The notes: generated by a model from the letters alone, not told the origin. A stretch of DNA of 33,743 bases from JBNKHG01 sp050290225 (GCA_050290225.1 JBNKHG010000042.1:1-33743); one strand, 5' to 3'; numbered from the stretch's first letter, positions 7,210-15,592 are shown. Made by a program: numbers and translations.

Positions 7210-7716
7210 ATGCACGGCAATGAAAAGCGTCTGACAACCCTGCGCCTGTCAAAGGAATACATGAAGTTTTCCTCGGCACACTTTACGATATTTTCCGAAC
7301 ACGAGCGGGAGCGGCTGCACGGGCATAATTTCCAGGTAATGGCGGAGGTCACCACCCCCGTCCATGAAGACGATATCTCATTTGGCTATCGCCTGTTGAA
7401 GGACATTATCGGCGGTTTTTGCGACGAGCTGGATGAATACGTGTTGATTCCGGCGAAGTCTCCCTACCTGAACATCCGTGAGCAGGGAGCCTATTACCGA
7501 ATCGGGTTTAACGACGAAGATGATATGCTGTTGTTGAAATCAGATACCCTCCTGCTGCCGGTGGCCAACTCCACCGTGGAGGCCTATTCCAGTTATCTGC
7601 TCAATCGCTTCCTGGCGTCGGAGGAGCTAGAACCCCACGTGATAAACCGGGTAAAAATCGGGGTTTCTTCCGGTCCGGGACAGTGGGGATTTGCCGAGTG
7701 GTCCTCGGCGAGTTAA
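7210..7716 (+). CDS. 6-pyruvoyl-tetrahydropterin synthase family, ExxHGH (PTPS-III-like)
   Basis: A 168-residue T-fold pterin enzyme with Zn ligands H24 (SSAH) and H37/H39 (LHGHN). The catalytic Cys found in QueD and animal PTPS, a few residues before HGH, is absent. Instead a Glu sits in the form E-R-L-H-G-H (E34-H39). As I recall, this ExxHGH pattern marks PTPS-III proteins, which replace dihydroneopterin aldolase (FolB) in folate synthesis. The protein may therefore make 6-hydroxymethyl-dihydropterin rather than a queuosine precursor. AAGG lies about 8 nt before the ATG. The divergent SDR neighbour supports a pterin role. A long insertion (IREQGAYYRIGFNDEDD) is more than simple QueD has. 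Family placement is sure; the subgroup is inference. Confidence 0.85.
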   Translation: MHGNEKRLTTLRLSKEYMKFSSAHFTIFSEHERERLHGHNFQVMAEVTTPVHEDDISFGYRLLKDIIGGFCDELDEYVLIPAKSPYLNIREQGAYYRIGFNDEDDMLLLKSDTLLLPVANSTVEAYSSYLLNRFLASEELEPHVINRVKIGVSSGPGQWGFAEWSSAS

Positions 7717-7823
7717 CGCGCGTTTATAAACGCTACTGTCCATAGTCCAAGTTGGCATGAGTCCCGTTGTAAAAGCTTCATATACTTGTGGTGTGAATAA
7801 CGAGAGCTTGAGGTGCAATCACC

Positions 7824-8057
7824 ATGGACACATCACAGCACACTATCAATACCCTTTTTCAGCAGCTGGGCCTGCCCAGCAGCGACCGGGAAATCGAACA
7901 ATTTGTCAGCAAACACAAGCCCCTGGCAAAGGATATCCACTTGTCAGAGGCGACTTTCTGGACGGGCCCCCAGGCGGCCTTTATCAAGGAAGCGATCTCC
8001 GATGATTCCGACTGGGCTGCAATAGTCGATCAACTGGATGCCCAGTTGAGGCACTAG
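7824..8057 (+). CDS. DUF2789 family protein
   Basis: A 77-residue acidic protein beginning MDTSQHTINTLFQQLGLPS, the hallmark start of DUF2789, a small all-helical family of unknown role common in Pseudomonas and marine gammaproteobacteria. GAGGTG lies about 11 nt upstream. The C-terminal phrase WAAIVDQLDAQLR is also family-like. The gene converges with moaB, leaving 17 bp between stops, and is not part of an operon. No function is proposed. Confidence 0.85.
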   Translation: MDTSQHTINTLFQQLGLPSSDREIEQFVSKHKPLAKDIHLSEATFWTGPQAAFIKEAISDDSDWAAIVDQLDAQLRH

Positions 8058-8074
8058 CCAGAACGGGAGCAGCG

Positions 8075-8575
8075 CTAGCTGATTAATTCCACAAAGTTGC
8101 ACGGCCTGTGGCGGTTGTCCAGCTGCTCAACCAGTATACGGTCCCAGGCGGTGCGACAGGCGTTGGTGGAACCGGGCAGACAAAAGACCACTGTCTTGTT
8201 AGCCAGACCTCCGAAGGCACGGGATTGAATGGTCGAGCTGCCGATCTGTTCGGCGGAAATCTGACGGAAAAGTTCACCAAAACCCACTACTTCTTTATCC
8301 AGCAATGGGGCCACCGCCTCGGGGGTGCTGTCGCGCCCGGCGAAACCGGTGCCGCCGGTAACCAGAACCGCCTGGACCTGTTCGTTGGCGATCCATTGGG
8401 CGATAACGGCTCGAATCTGGTAGACATCGTCTTTGACAATGGCTTTGGCCGCCAGTTTGTGGCCGGCCTCCTGCAGACCTTCTACCAGGGCTTGCCCGGA
8501 TGTGTCCGTCTCTTCGGTGCGGGTATCGGAAACGGTCAACACCGCGATTTGCAGGGGAATCAATGCGTCACTCAT
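8075..8575 (-). CDS. moaB: Molybdenum cofactor biosynthesis protein MoaB
   Basis: A 166-residue MoaB/MogA-fold protein. It has LTVSDTRTEETDTSG near the start, the nucleotide/pterin loop TGGTGFAGRD in the middle and LPGSTNACRTAWD near the end, all typical of MoaB. By family knowledge it adenylylates molybdopterin before metal insertion, or is a MogA-like paralogue with unclear activity in E. coli. It is the last gene of the leftward Mo/W operon, 21 bp after moeA. Length and motifs are intact. Confidence 0.92.
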   Translation of the reverse strand: MSDALIPLQIAVLTVSDTRTEETDTSGQALVEGLQEAGHKLAAKAIVKDDVYQIRAVIAQWIANEQVQAVLVTGGTGFAGRDSTPEAVAPLLDKEVVGFGELFRQISAEQIGSSTIQSRAFGGLANKTVVFCLPGSTNACRTAWDRILVEQLDNRHRPCNFVELIS

Positions 8576-8596
8576 AGTTTACTCTTTAGGCTTGTC

Positions 8597-9907
8597 TTAA
8601 CTCTGGAATTGTTGAAAAGGTAAAAAGATAACCGGGTCGCCTGGCTTGATTTCGGTCTGGGCTTCGGGAATTTCCACCAGGCCGTCGGCTTCCACCAACG
8701 AGGTCAAAATACCCGAGCCCTGCTTGGGGTGTCTGTATACACACAGTTGACCATCGCTGTCGCGTCGCAATTGCGCCCGCAGCCACTCGCGGCGACCGGT
8801 TTTTTTCTTCAGGCTGAACGCGGCCGGCAATGGGATTTGCATAAGCTCGGGCCAGGTCTGTCCCGCCAACGTGCAAAGCAGGGGATAGGCAAACCGCATA
8901 AAGCAGACCCCCGTGGCCACCGGGTTGCCGGGAAAACCGATAAAGATACAGTCTTCGCCATCCGTACTGCGTCTGAGGCTGCCAAAAGCCAGGGGGCGCC
9001 CGGGCTTTATAGCCATGCGCCAGAAGTGCAGGCTGCCCAATTGCTCCACGGCGGCGGCAATATGGTCCTCATCGCCTGTGGAGGCACCGCCGGAGGTCAG
9101 AATGACATGGTGGCTGTCGGCCGCAGCCTGGAGAGCCCTGAGTACTGTGTCGCGATCATCGGCAAGGATCCCCAGGTCAGTCACCTCCGCACCCATTTGG
9201 GACAGAAATGCCCCCAGCATATAGCGATTAACGTCGTATACCGAATCGTCCGCCAGGGGGGCTCCCGGTTCCCTGATTTCGTCTCCGGTGGAAAAAACAG
9301 CCACTTTTAACGGTTCAAAGACCTGCACCTCACTCAAACCCATGGCGGCGATGGCACCGATATCCTGGGGTCTGAGGCGATGGCCGGCGGGCAGAATTTC
9401 ACTGCCGCGGGCCATATCCTCTCCGGCCGGGCGCCAGTTGATTCCCGCCTTGAGTCCGGTGGGGACGATTACCCAGTCGCCGTCCCGCCGCACATCCTCC
9501 TGCATCACCACCGTGTCGGCTCCAGCGGGCATCCGGGCACCGGTAAGGATGCGTGCTGCAGTGCCGGGCGTCAATTGGGTGTTGCGGCTGTGTCCCGCCG
9601 CGATATGGTCGATCACCTGCAGGCGGGTTTCGCCCGCGACGGACAGATCGTGGCTCGAAAATGCGTATCCGTCGACAGCGGCATTGTCGAAACCCGGGAT
9701 CGCACGCGGGCTCACCAGGGAGCGAGCCAGGATTTTTCCCAGAGCCCGGCCCAGCGGGCAGGGTGTGGGCTTCACCAGAGCGCGCGCATGAGCCCGCAAG
9801 CGCGCCTGCGCTTCTTCGGCGGTCATCAATTGTTGGTGCCCGGCAAAGCAGTCGTTGAGATGAGTGTCCCCGTTCCCCGGTAGAGTGGAGCCTGAATTAA
9901 CGGTCAT
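8597..9907 (-). CDS. moeA: Molybdopterin molybdenumtransferase MoeA (copy 1)
   Basis: MoeA inserts molybdate (or tungstate) into adenylylated molybdopterin. Key blocks are PGFDNAAVDGYAF near residue 80, ILTGARMPAGADTVV, the MPT-binding-fold loop STGDEI, TSGGASTGDEDH and FPGNPVA. The start is ATG 9907, one base after the mobB stop; a longer upstream reading would run through mobB. The 436-residue length includes an N-terminal extension absent from copy 2. Two usual residues differ from the common form (DNAAVDGYA for DNSAMDGYA; GGAS for GGVS). It lies between mobB and moaB in a tightly packed operon. A second moeA lies at 28019-29218. Confidence 0.93.
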   Translation of the reverse strand: MTVNSGSTLPGNGDTHLNDCFAGHQQLMTAEEAQARLRAHARALVKPTPCPLGRALGKILARSLVSPRAIPGFDNAAVDGYAFSSHDLSVAGETRLQVIDHIAAGHSRNTQLTPGTAARILTGARMPAGADTVVMQEDVRRDGDWVIVPTGLKAGINWRPAGEDMARGSEILPAGHRLRPQDIGAIAAMGLSEVQVFEPLKVAVFSTGDEIREPGAPLADDSVYDVNRYMLGAFLSQMGAEVTDLGILADDRDTVLRALQAAADSHHVILTSGGASTGDEDHIAAAVEQLGSLHFWRMAIKPGRPLAFGSLRRSTDGEDCIFIGFPGNPVATGVCFMRFAYPLLCTLAGQTWPELMQIPLPAAFSLKKKTGRREWLRAQLRRDSDGQLCVYRHPKQGSGILTSLVEADGLVEIPEAQTEIKPGDPVIFLPFQQFQS

Positions 9908-9908
9908 A

Positions 9909-10427
9909 TCATTGCTTGGCCCGTAGTTGGCAGTGATCAACGATAAAATCCACGATGGCATCCACCTGGCCAAGATCAAATACGGGTCCATTACAACCGT
10001 AGCTCGCCGCATCGACAGTTTCATCCGAGGCTATGGCCACCAGGTTTTTAATGCTTTCCGGTAGGCGGTCGGGATTATTATCCGGGCGAATTACCTGCAG
10101 TTTGGGATGATTCTGCAGCTTGAAGCCTTCGACGATAACGATATCGACAGGCGTCATCTTCGCCAGCAGGTCCTGCATTTCAGGCTCGCCTTCGCCTGTC
10201 AGCTCATGCATCAACGCCCAGCGGTTATTGGACATGATCATCACTTCTCCGGCGCCCGCCTCTCGGTGCTTGAAACTGTCGGTGCCCTCTTTATCGATAT
10301 CGAAATTGTGGTGGGCGTGCTTGAGAGTGGAAACACTGTAACCGCGCTCACGCAGCGTGCTGACGATGTTCACCACCAGTGTGGTTTTGCCACTGTTCTT
10401 CCAGCCGGTTATACCAAAAATTTTCAC
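9909..10427 (-). CDS. mobB: Molybdopterin-guanine dinucleotide biosynthesis protein MobB
   Basis: A 172-residue P-loop GTPase with GWKNSGKT at residues 8-15 and typical MobB text (LKHAHHNFDIDKEGTDS, HREAGA, VEGFK). It helps MobA form bis-MGD, the cofactor form used by DMSO-reductase-family enzymes such as the nitrate reductase in this window. I chose the GTG at 10427 (VKIFGITGWKNSG), which has AGGA upstream. An in-frame GTG at 10469 would add 14 residues without family similarity. mobA is not in the window. The stop lies one base before the moeA ATG. Confidence 0.92.
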   Translation of the reverse strand: MKIFGITGWKNSGKTTLVVNIVSTLRERGYSVSTLKHAHHNFDIDKEGTDSFKHREAGAGEVMIMSNNRWALMHELTGEGEPEMQDLLAKMTPVDIVIVEGFKLQNHPKLQVIRPDNNPDRLPESIKNLVAIASDETVDAASYGCNGPVFDLGQVDAIVDFIVDHCQLRAKQ

Positions 10428-10468
10428 GATGCTTGTTCCTGGGATTGACGGTTCTGGGTGAAGGCGCA

Positions 10469-11263
10469 CTAGTTTGAAATACCTGTGGACGGCGCTGCCT
10501 GTAACCCTAGTTTACTCACTGCGGGGCTGTTCTCGGAAGCGCTCGACCAGTCAAGCGGGGATTCCAGGGCCAGGTAGCGTTTGGCACCCTCGCACTGGGG
10601 CGCGTTAAAAAAATCTGCCGCAGGGGAATGCTCGGCAATTCGTCCTTTGTCTACAAATACAATTTCTCCGGCCAGGCGCTGCGCCTGGGCCAGGTTGTGG
10701 GTGCTCATCACCACCTTGACGCCCTGCAGGTGCAGCGCCAGGATCAGTTGTTCCAGCCGCAGGCTGACTTCCGGGTCCAGATTGGCACAGGGTTCGTCCA
10801 GAAACAGTACCTGGGGGCGGATGGCCCAGGCCCTCGCCAGGGCGACCAATTGCTGCTGACCACTGGACAGGGTTTGGGCGGCCTGTGTCGCTAGGGTTTC
10901 GCAGCCGGCCCATTGCAGAGCTTCCCGGGCACGCATTGAGCGCTGGTCTTTGGGCAGCGCGTGCAGGGCATAGACGATATTGGCCAGGGCGGTGCGGCGC
11001 AGCAATACGGGTTTTTGCAGCACCAGGGTAAAACCCGAGCCTTCCCTGCCGGTGTGCTCTTCAGGTTGCCAGTGGACCTCTCCCCGGGTGGGTTGAATCA
11101 AGCCGGTACAGGCTTTCATCAGCAGGGTTTTACCGGCGCCATTGGCTCCCAGGATTACGGTTAAGTGTCGATCGGTCAGGGTCAGTGAAATATTGTCCAG
11201 CAGCAGACGCCCATTGACGCGATAGCTCAGTTGGCGGATTTCCAGGGGCAGAATTGAGTTCAC
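10469..11263 (-). CDS. tupC: ABC transporter ATPase, tungstate/molybdate type (TupC-like)
   Basis: A 264-residue ABC ATPase with Walker A GANGAGKT (39-46), signature LSSGQQQ (132-138), Walker B VLFLDEP (152-158) and the H-loop STHN. The start overlaps the tupB stop by 4 bases. The permease partner and the Mo-cofactor neighbourhood point to tungstate or molybdate import, and the compact form without a C-terminal TOBE domain resembles TupC more than ModC. The last ~40 residues are low in similarity. Metal specificity is inferred. No binding-protein gene accompanies the pair. Confidence 0.82.
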   Translation of the reverse strand: MNSILPLEIRQLSYRVNGRLLLDNISLTLTDRHLTVILGANGAGKTLLMKACTGLIQPTRGEVHWQPEEHTGREGSGFTLVLQKPVLLRRTALANIVYALHALPKDQRSMRAREALQWAGCETLATQAAQTLSSGQQQLVALARAWAIRPQVLFLDEPCANLDPEVSLRLEQLILALHLQGVKVVMSTHNLAQAQRLAGEIVFVDKGRIAEHSPAADFFNAPQCEGAKRYLALESPLDWSSASENSPAVSKLGLQAAPSTGISN

Positions 11264-11964
11264 GGGCCGGTCACCCGCTGCCAGCGGCCCAGGCAGTGGA
11301 CGCTGGTGTTAATTCCCAGGGCGATCAGCAGCAGCACTATCCCCAGGGCCATAGCCAGCTCCAGGTTGCCTTTGCTGGTTTCCAGGGCGATGGCGGTTGT
11401 CATTACCCGGGTGTGGTGGTCGATATTGCCGCCCACTATCATCACCGCGCCGATTTCGGCAATGGCACGGCCAAACCCGGCCAGCCAAACGGTCAGCAGG
11501 TCTTGACGTCCCTCCACCAGGAGCGTGCCGAGAGTGCGGCGGGTACTCACCTGTAGCAGCTTCAGTTGTTCTCCCAGTTGCTGCCACAGGGGTTGGAATA
11601 CCTGGAGGCTCAGGGCCACGATAAGCGGAGTGATCAATAGCACTTGGGCGATAATCATGGCTCCGGGAGTATAGAGCAGGCCGAATACCCCCAGGGGACC
11701 GGCTCGGGATAACAACAGGTAGACCACAAGGCCCACCACAACGGGTGGCAGCGCCATCAGCGTATTCACCAGAATCTTTATCAAATTGTCGCCGGGAAAA
11801 CGGATGGCGGCCAGGGCGGCGGCCAGGGGCAGGCCGATGGCAGTGGCAATCATTACCGCACTGAGACTGACACGCAGGGACAGGCCGATAATCTCCCACA
11901 AGTCCCGGTCTAGTTGTAACAGCAGCAGCAGAGACTGGGCGAGGGTGGTGGAGAAATCGGTCAT
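11260..11964 (-). CDS. tupB: ABC transporter permease, tungstate type (TupB-like)
   Basis: A 234-residue inner-membrane permease with about five hydrophobic segments. The phrases LMALPPVVVGLVVYLLLSRAG and AGFGRAIAEIGAVMIVGGNI are characteristic of TupB-type tungstate permeases. The latter includes the EAA-like coupling loop that contacts the ATPase. It lies 21 bp after moaA and overlaps tupC by 4 bases, so metal uptake is co-expressed with cofactor synthesis. TupA, the periplasmic binding protein normally encoded first, is not found anywhere in the window. Tungstate versus molybdate cannot be decided from the permease. Confidence 0.85.
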   Translation of the reverse strand: MTDFSTTLAQSLLLLLQLDRDLWEIIGLSLRVSLSAVMIATAIGLPLAAALAAIRFPGDNLIKILVNTLMALPPVVVGLVVYLLLSRAGPLGVFGLLYTPGAMIIAQVLLITPLIVALSLQVFQPLWQQLGEQLKLLQVSTRRTLGTLLVEGRQDLLTVWLAGFGRAIAEIGAVMIVGGNIDHHTRVMTTAIALETSKGNLELAMALGIVLLLIALGINTSVHCLGRWQRVTGP

Positions 11965-11985
11965 GGCCGGACGCAGTCGTTAAGA

Positions 11986-12972
11986 CTAGCCCCCGGTAGC
12001 ATTCATAAAACGCACAATCTGGGGGTCGTCGTCCAGATCGAAGTGGTGGCGCTCAGGTTTGTAGGTCATGGCCTTGACGATGGCCTCCTTGACCCGATCT
12101 CGGTCCCCCGGGTAGTGGCGCAGCACGCTTTTCAGGTCGGCCGCCTCATCATTGCCCAGGCACAACAGCAACTTGCCCTCGGCACTCAGGCGCACCCGGT
12201 TGCAATCGCCACAGAAATTGTGGCTGTGGGGGGAGATAAAACCGATGCGGGAGTCAGCGCCGGAAGTGGTCCAGTAGCGGGAGGGGCCTGCGGTACTGAT
12301 GTCGCTAGGCTGCAGGGGATAACGCCGTGCTACCAGGTCCCGCAGCTCCTCACTGCTGCAGAACTCCTCTGCACGGTCGTGATCAGTGATACTGCCCAAA
12401 GGCATCTCTTCAATAAAACTGATATCCAGGCCTTTGTGCAGGGCAAAGTCTACCAGGTCCAGCACCTCGTCGGCGTTGCGGTTCTTCAGCACCACGCTGT
12501 TGAGCTTGATGCGCTCAAAAGCCGCTCTACGGGCGGCCTCGATGCCTGCCAGGACTGTATCCAGATTACCTGTGCGGGTGAGCGCTTTAAAACGCGGGGC
12601 CTGTAGACTGTCGAGACTGATATTGATACGCCTGACACCGGCATCGCGCAATGCCTGGGCGTATCGGGTCAGGTGGGAACCATTGGTGGTCAGCGTCAGT
12701 TCCTCCAGCAGAGGCAGTTGCCCCAACTGCTGGAACAGCGTGGTGATGCCTTTGCGAATCAGCGGTTCGCCACCGGTAATACGAATCTTGTTGATCCCAA
12801 GTTCGGTAAAGCACTGGGCAATGGTAGCCATCTCTTCCAGGGTCAGCAGTTGGGCACGGGGTAGAAAAGTCATCTCCTCGGCCATACAGTAAACACAGCG
12901 AAAATCACAGCGGTCGGTCACCGACATCCGCAGGTAGGTAATATTGCGACCAAAGGTATCTGTTAATGGCAT
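11986..12972 (-). CDS. moaA: GTP 3',8-cyclase MoaA
   Basis: A radical-SAM enzyme for the first step of molybdopterin synthesis, GTP to 3',8-cyclo-dihydro-GTP. The N-terminal cluster is C22-x3-C26-x2-C29 (CDFRCVYC). The C-terminal cluster motif is FCGDCNRVR with a further Cys in LLLCLG. The GG C-terminus needed for activity is present (NATGG). ATG 12972 (MPLTDTFGRNITYLR) is the family start; an in-frame ATG at 13029 would add 19 unrelated residues. At 328 aa the length is normal. It is the first gene of the Mo/W operon. Confidence 0.95.
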   Translation of the reverse strand: MPLTDTFGRNITYLRMSVTDRCDFRCVYCMAEEMTFLPRAQLLTLEEMATIAQCFTELGINKIRITGGEPLIRKGITTLFQQLGQLPLLEELTLTTNGSHLTRYAQALRDAGVRRINISLDSLQAPRFKALTRTGNLDTVLAGIEAARRAAFERIKLNSVVLKNRNADEVLDLVDFALHKGLDISFIEEMPLGSITDHDRAEEFCSSEELRDLVARRYPLQPSDISTAGPSRYWTTSGADSRIGFISPHSHNFCGDCNRVRLSAEGKLLLCLGNDEAADLKSVLRHYPGDRDRVKEAIVKAMTYKPERHHFDLDDDPQIVRFMNATGG

Positions 12973-12990
12973 AGATTGCGGCTCTGTCCT

Positions 12991-13010
12991 GTGGCTCTTT
13001 ATGGCTCTTT
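12991..13010. repeat. Tandem 10-bp repeat in the moaA leader
   Basis: The plus strand reads GTGGCTCTTT then ATGGCTCTTT. On the minus strand this gives two AAAGAGCCA units 19-38 nt upstream of the moaA ATG. No known riboswitch fold was recognised around it. Confidence 0.4.
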
Positions 13011-13089
13011 GTGTCGCTGCTTTCAACATTTGCTAACAGTTTCAATTGTCACGGTTTTCAGATTCGAGCCGGCCTGAATTCGACCTCCC

Positions 13090-13117
13090 ATTGTAACAAT
13101 CACCGGGGTATGCTCAA
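13090..13117 (-). promoter_or_regulatory. Candidate moaA operon promoter
   Basis: On the minus strand TTGAGC (plus 13112-13117) and TACAAT (plus 13090-13095) are 16 bp apart. This implies a leader of about 110 nt before the moaA start. Confidence 0.35.
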
Positions 13118-13455
13118 GCAAAAGTCTATATAACCACAGGGATATTAAGGTTTATAAAAATTGCCACTTTAGGGGCAGAAAGGCGTATTCTTAGGGGGAG
13201 GTTGTTGCTTTCGGGTGCCATTCCGGGGCCGGGTGAGCGGGGCTGTCGAGGAGGATATTCGATTATTTCGATTAGAAAGCGGCACAAATGACTGGTTAAA
13301 CAATGTTCAAGATTGGTTTGTCGATGCCGATAAAGTCTGTGTTAGGGTCTACAGGGAGCGTGCCAGGCTGTCAATTGCCGGTTATCGATTCTGTGAGCGG
13401 GGTCACGGAGCGCGATAGTTGCGTCCGACTGGTTTGAGGTTTGGAGGTTTTCAAT

Positions 13456-13485
13456 TTGATGAGTGCGTTAACGGGCATTTAAAAT
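13456..13485 (+). promoter_or_regulatory. Candidate sigma-70 promoter for the M14 deacylase gene
   Basis: TTGATG (13456-13461) and TAAAAT (13480-13485) are separated by 18 bp, about 40 bp upstream of the ATG at 13525. The -10 overlaps a near-palindrome (GGGCATTTAAAATACCC), a possible operator. Confidence 0.4.
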
Positions 13486-13524
13486 ACCCATTTATGCCTG
13501 CAATCGCATCAACCGGAGAGATTA

Positions 13525-15057
13525 ATGGGCGTTAGTCGAGCTGTATTAGTCGCTATATTGTCCACATTTGTGTCGGCAACCTTCGCTGTGACAGAGGAGA
13601 GGGCTGAAGGGCGGGTTGATGCCGCCACGACCGGGGCGGCGATCGCGCCTGAAACAGAATCATTGGCAATGAGTCAGGCGGCGTCTGAAAGCGTGAATCT
13701 TCCCCAAGCGAAAAATACGGTGCTGGAGAGCCCGATCACCGAGGAGGAGATTGTCGAGTCCAGCCGTACCGCGGAAGGCGGTGCCGATACAGCGCAAGTG
13801 GCGTCCCCCGCTACCGATGATACTCACCAGGCAATGGCCGAATTATCTGTCAATTCGATCGAAGATGAAGCACAGCAAGAAACGGAACTGCAATCTGGCG
13901 AGATGGCGGTGGTCATCGGGGAAAATTCGGCAGACGTTGCAGAGGAACCGAAAACCTCAGAACCCGCGGTCAAACCCTTCATATTGCTGGGCAAGGAGAT
14001 TCCCCCGGCGACAGCCAGCCGCCTTGCCTGGGCCCCCAGCCAGTCCTTTGAAGGCATCTACAGTTCTACGCCGGTACTGGTCGTCAATGGGGCCGAGCCC
14101 GGTCCCACGTTGTGCCTTACCGCGGCAGTACATGGCGATGAACTCAATGGCATAGAAACGGTTCGTCGGGTGATGTATAACCTGGATGCCCAAAAGCTTA
14201 GCGGGGCAGTGATCGGAGTGCCCATCGTCAATCTGCAGGGTTTTCGTCGGGCTTCGCGGTATTTAAGCGATCGCAGGGACTTGAACCGTTTCTTCCCCGG
14301 AGATCCGGATGGCAGCTCCGCTTCCCGAATTGCCTATTCGTTTTTTCATGAAATTGTCCTGCACTGCAGTGCTATCGTAGACCTGCATACGGGGTCCTTT
14401 TATCGAACCAACCTGCCTCAGTTGCGAGCTGATTTGACCAACCCGAAAGTGGTTAAAATGGCGGAAAGTTTTGGATCCACCGTTGTGTTGCACAGTGACG
14501 GTGCTGAAGGAACCCTGCGCCGTGCAGCGGTGGAAGCGGGAATTCCTACGATAACGCTGGAGGCGGGAGCACCTATGGTGCTGAGTGAGGCCGATGTCAG
14601 CCACAGTGTGAAGGGCGTGCACACACTGCTGAGTCATCTGGGCATGGTCAACCGATTCAGTCTTTGGGGGGAACCGGAGCCGGTCTATTACAATTCCGCC
14701 TGGCAACGCGCACCCGAGGGTGGCATTGTGTTCAGCAGGGTGTCGCTGGGTTCCTACGTGAAGGTGGGGGATTTACTGGGTACTGTGACAAATCCGATCA
14801 CCAATGTGCGAACTGAGATCCGGTCCACCTACAATGGCCGCATATTGGGTATGGCGTTAAATCAGGTGGTCCAGCCGGGGTTCGCGGCTTACCATATCGG
14901 CATAGAGGCACCGCAAGAGCAGATCAGTGAACCGGAGGAAGTGACCGCCGACACGGACGTGGAGGCTTCTCCGAATCAGTTGAGTCAATCAGAGGCCGGG
15001 CAGGATATCGGTGAGCCCAAACCGGTAATTGTTGACGGATCCATAGAGTCTGAGTAG
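13525..15057 (+). CDS. Exported M14/AstE-like succinylglutamate desuccinylase/aspartoacylase family protein
   Basis: This 510-residue protein begins with a Sec-type signal peptide (core VLVAILSTFVSATFA, cleavage near 21). An acidic, low-complexity, Cys-free linker (about 25-150) follows, then a zinc carboxypeptidase-fold domain. Zn ligands are visible as H203 and E206 (AAVHGDE) and H288 (DLHTG); E346 (TLEAG) is the likely general base. NRFFPG supplies the substrate-binding Arg region. The last ~50 residues are again acidic. Known relatives cleave N-acyl amino acids or act on peptidoglycan-like substrates; the target here is unknown but should be periplasmic. CGGAGAG lies just upstream of the ATG. 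The next gene also encodes an envelope protein with acidic linkers, but 535 bp separates them, so co-transcription is uncertain. Confidence 0.82.
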   Translation: MGVSRAVLVAILSTFVSATFAVTEERAEGRVDAATTGAAIAPETESLAMSQAASESVNLPQAKNTVLESPITEEEIVESSRTAEGGADTAQVASPATDDTHQAMAELSVNSIEDEAQQETELQSGEMAVVIGENSADVAEEPKTSEPAVKPFILLGKEIPPATASRLAWAPSQSFEGIYSSTPVLVVNGAEPGPTLCLTAAVHGDELNGIETVRRVMYNLDAQKLSGAVIGVPIVNLQGFRRASRYLSDRRDLNRFFPGDPDGSSASRIAYSFFHEIVLHCSAIVDLHTGSFYRTNLPQLRADLTNPKVVKMAESFGSTVVLHSDGAEGTLRRAAVEAGIPTITLEAGAPMVLSEADVSHSVKGVHTLLSHLGMVNRFSLWGEPEPVYYNSAWQRAPEGGIVFSRVSLGSYVKVGDLLGTVTNPITNVRTEIRSTYNGRILGMALNQVVQPGFAAYHIGIEAPQEQISEPEEVTADTDVEASPNQLSQSEAGQDIGEPKPVIVDGSIESE

Positions 15058-15592
15058 ACGCAGTCTGCTCTCTTCCACACATATCCGCAGTCGCCTGCCG
15101 GTGAAATCGCGGAAATCGTCGATAGACTATTCATTGCGAGTATCACAACTCTTAACGCAGCCGCCCGCAATAGTATTTACGGCATGTGTAGAGCGGTGTA
15201 AAAAATTACGCGGTTTTTTGCGGCATAGGTCGTCATTCAGAACTATCGATCCATTACTCTCGTCCATCGTGAATAAAGTGCAAGAATATGGCGGCTGCTC
15301 CGCCAGCCCTGTTCGCTGATTTTTGTACTGTTTTTTCGATAAAATTTTTGACTGTGCGCACCCGCTCGGTGCGTAGCCGGAAACGCAGTTTCATCATTTC
15401 GTGCATCACAGCCCACTTGTGCCTGTCGTAAGCTATATTCTATCAACGAGGTGCAAGATCGCTCGCTTTTTTAAGTTCTCATGGAATATGTGAAGGTCTT
15501 CTTTATAACGCATGACCAATCTGCGAAGGACGATCTTGCCATGCAAAGGAGCTGGATATTGGCAAAACCGCAAAGGTTTAAAAGGGTGAAAG
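15058..15592. other. 535-bp intergenic region
   Basis: No gene recognised. It contains short hairpins GGCGG-CTGCT-CCGCC (15290-15304) and CGCACC-CGCTC-GGTGCG (15357-15373), neither followed directly by a T run. It also has a 9-bp inverted repeat GCAAGATCG (15453-15461) / CGATCTTGC (15531-15539) flanking about 70 bp just before the next gene. AT-rich tracts at 15330-15350 could hold a promoter, but no clear -35/-10 pair was found. Confidence 0.45.

Larger units (their letters stand above)
12973..13524. other. moaA / M14-gene intergenic region
   Basis: About 550 bp between divergent genes. It holds the moaA leader with its tandem repeat, a candidate moaA promoter (13090-13117) and a candidate promoter for the rightward gene (13456-13485). 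A 67-codon open frame at 13215-13418 has no recognisable features and is probably chance. I did not find a convincing Moco riboswitch fold by eye. Confidence 0.5.

Noticed and set aside
12973..13090. Molybdenum-cofactor riboswitch upstream of moaA
   Set aside because: The leader is long enough, but I could not find the expected conserved stem set by eye; a covariance-model search would decide.
13215..13418. 67-codon frame before the M14 gene
   Set aside because: No recognisable features; starts in low-complexity intergenic sequence and overlaps no conserved text.
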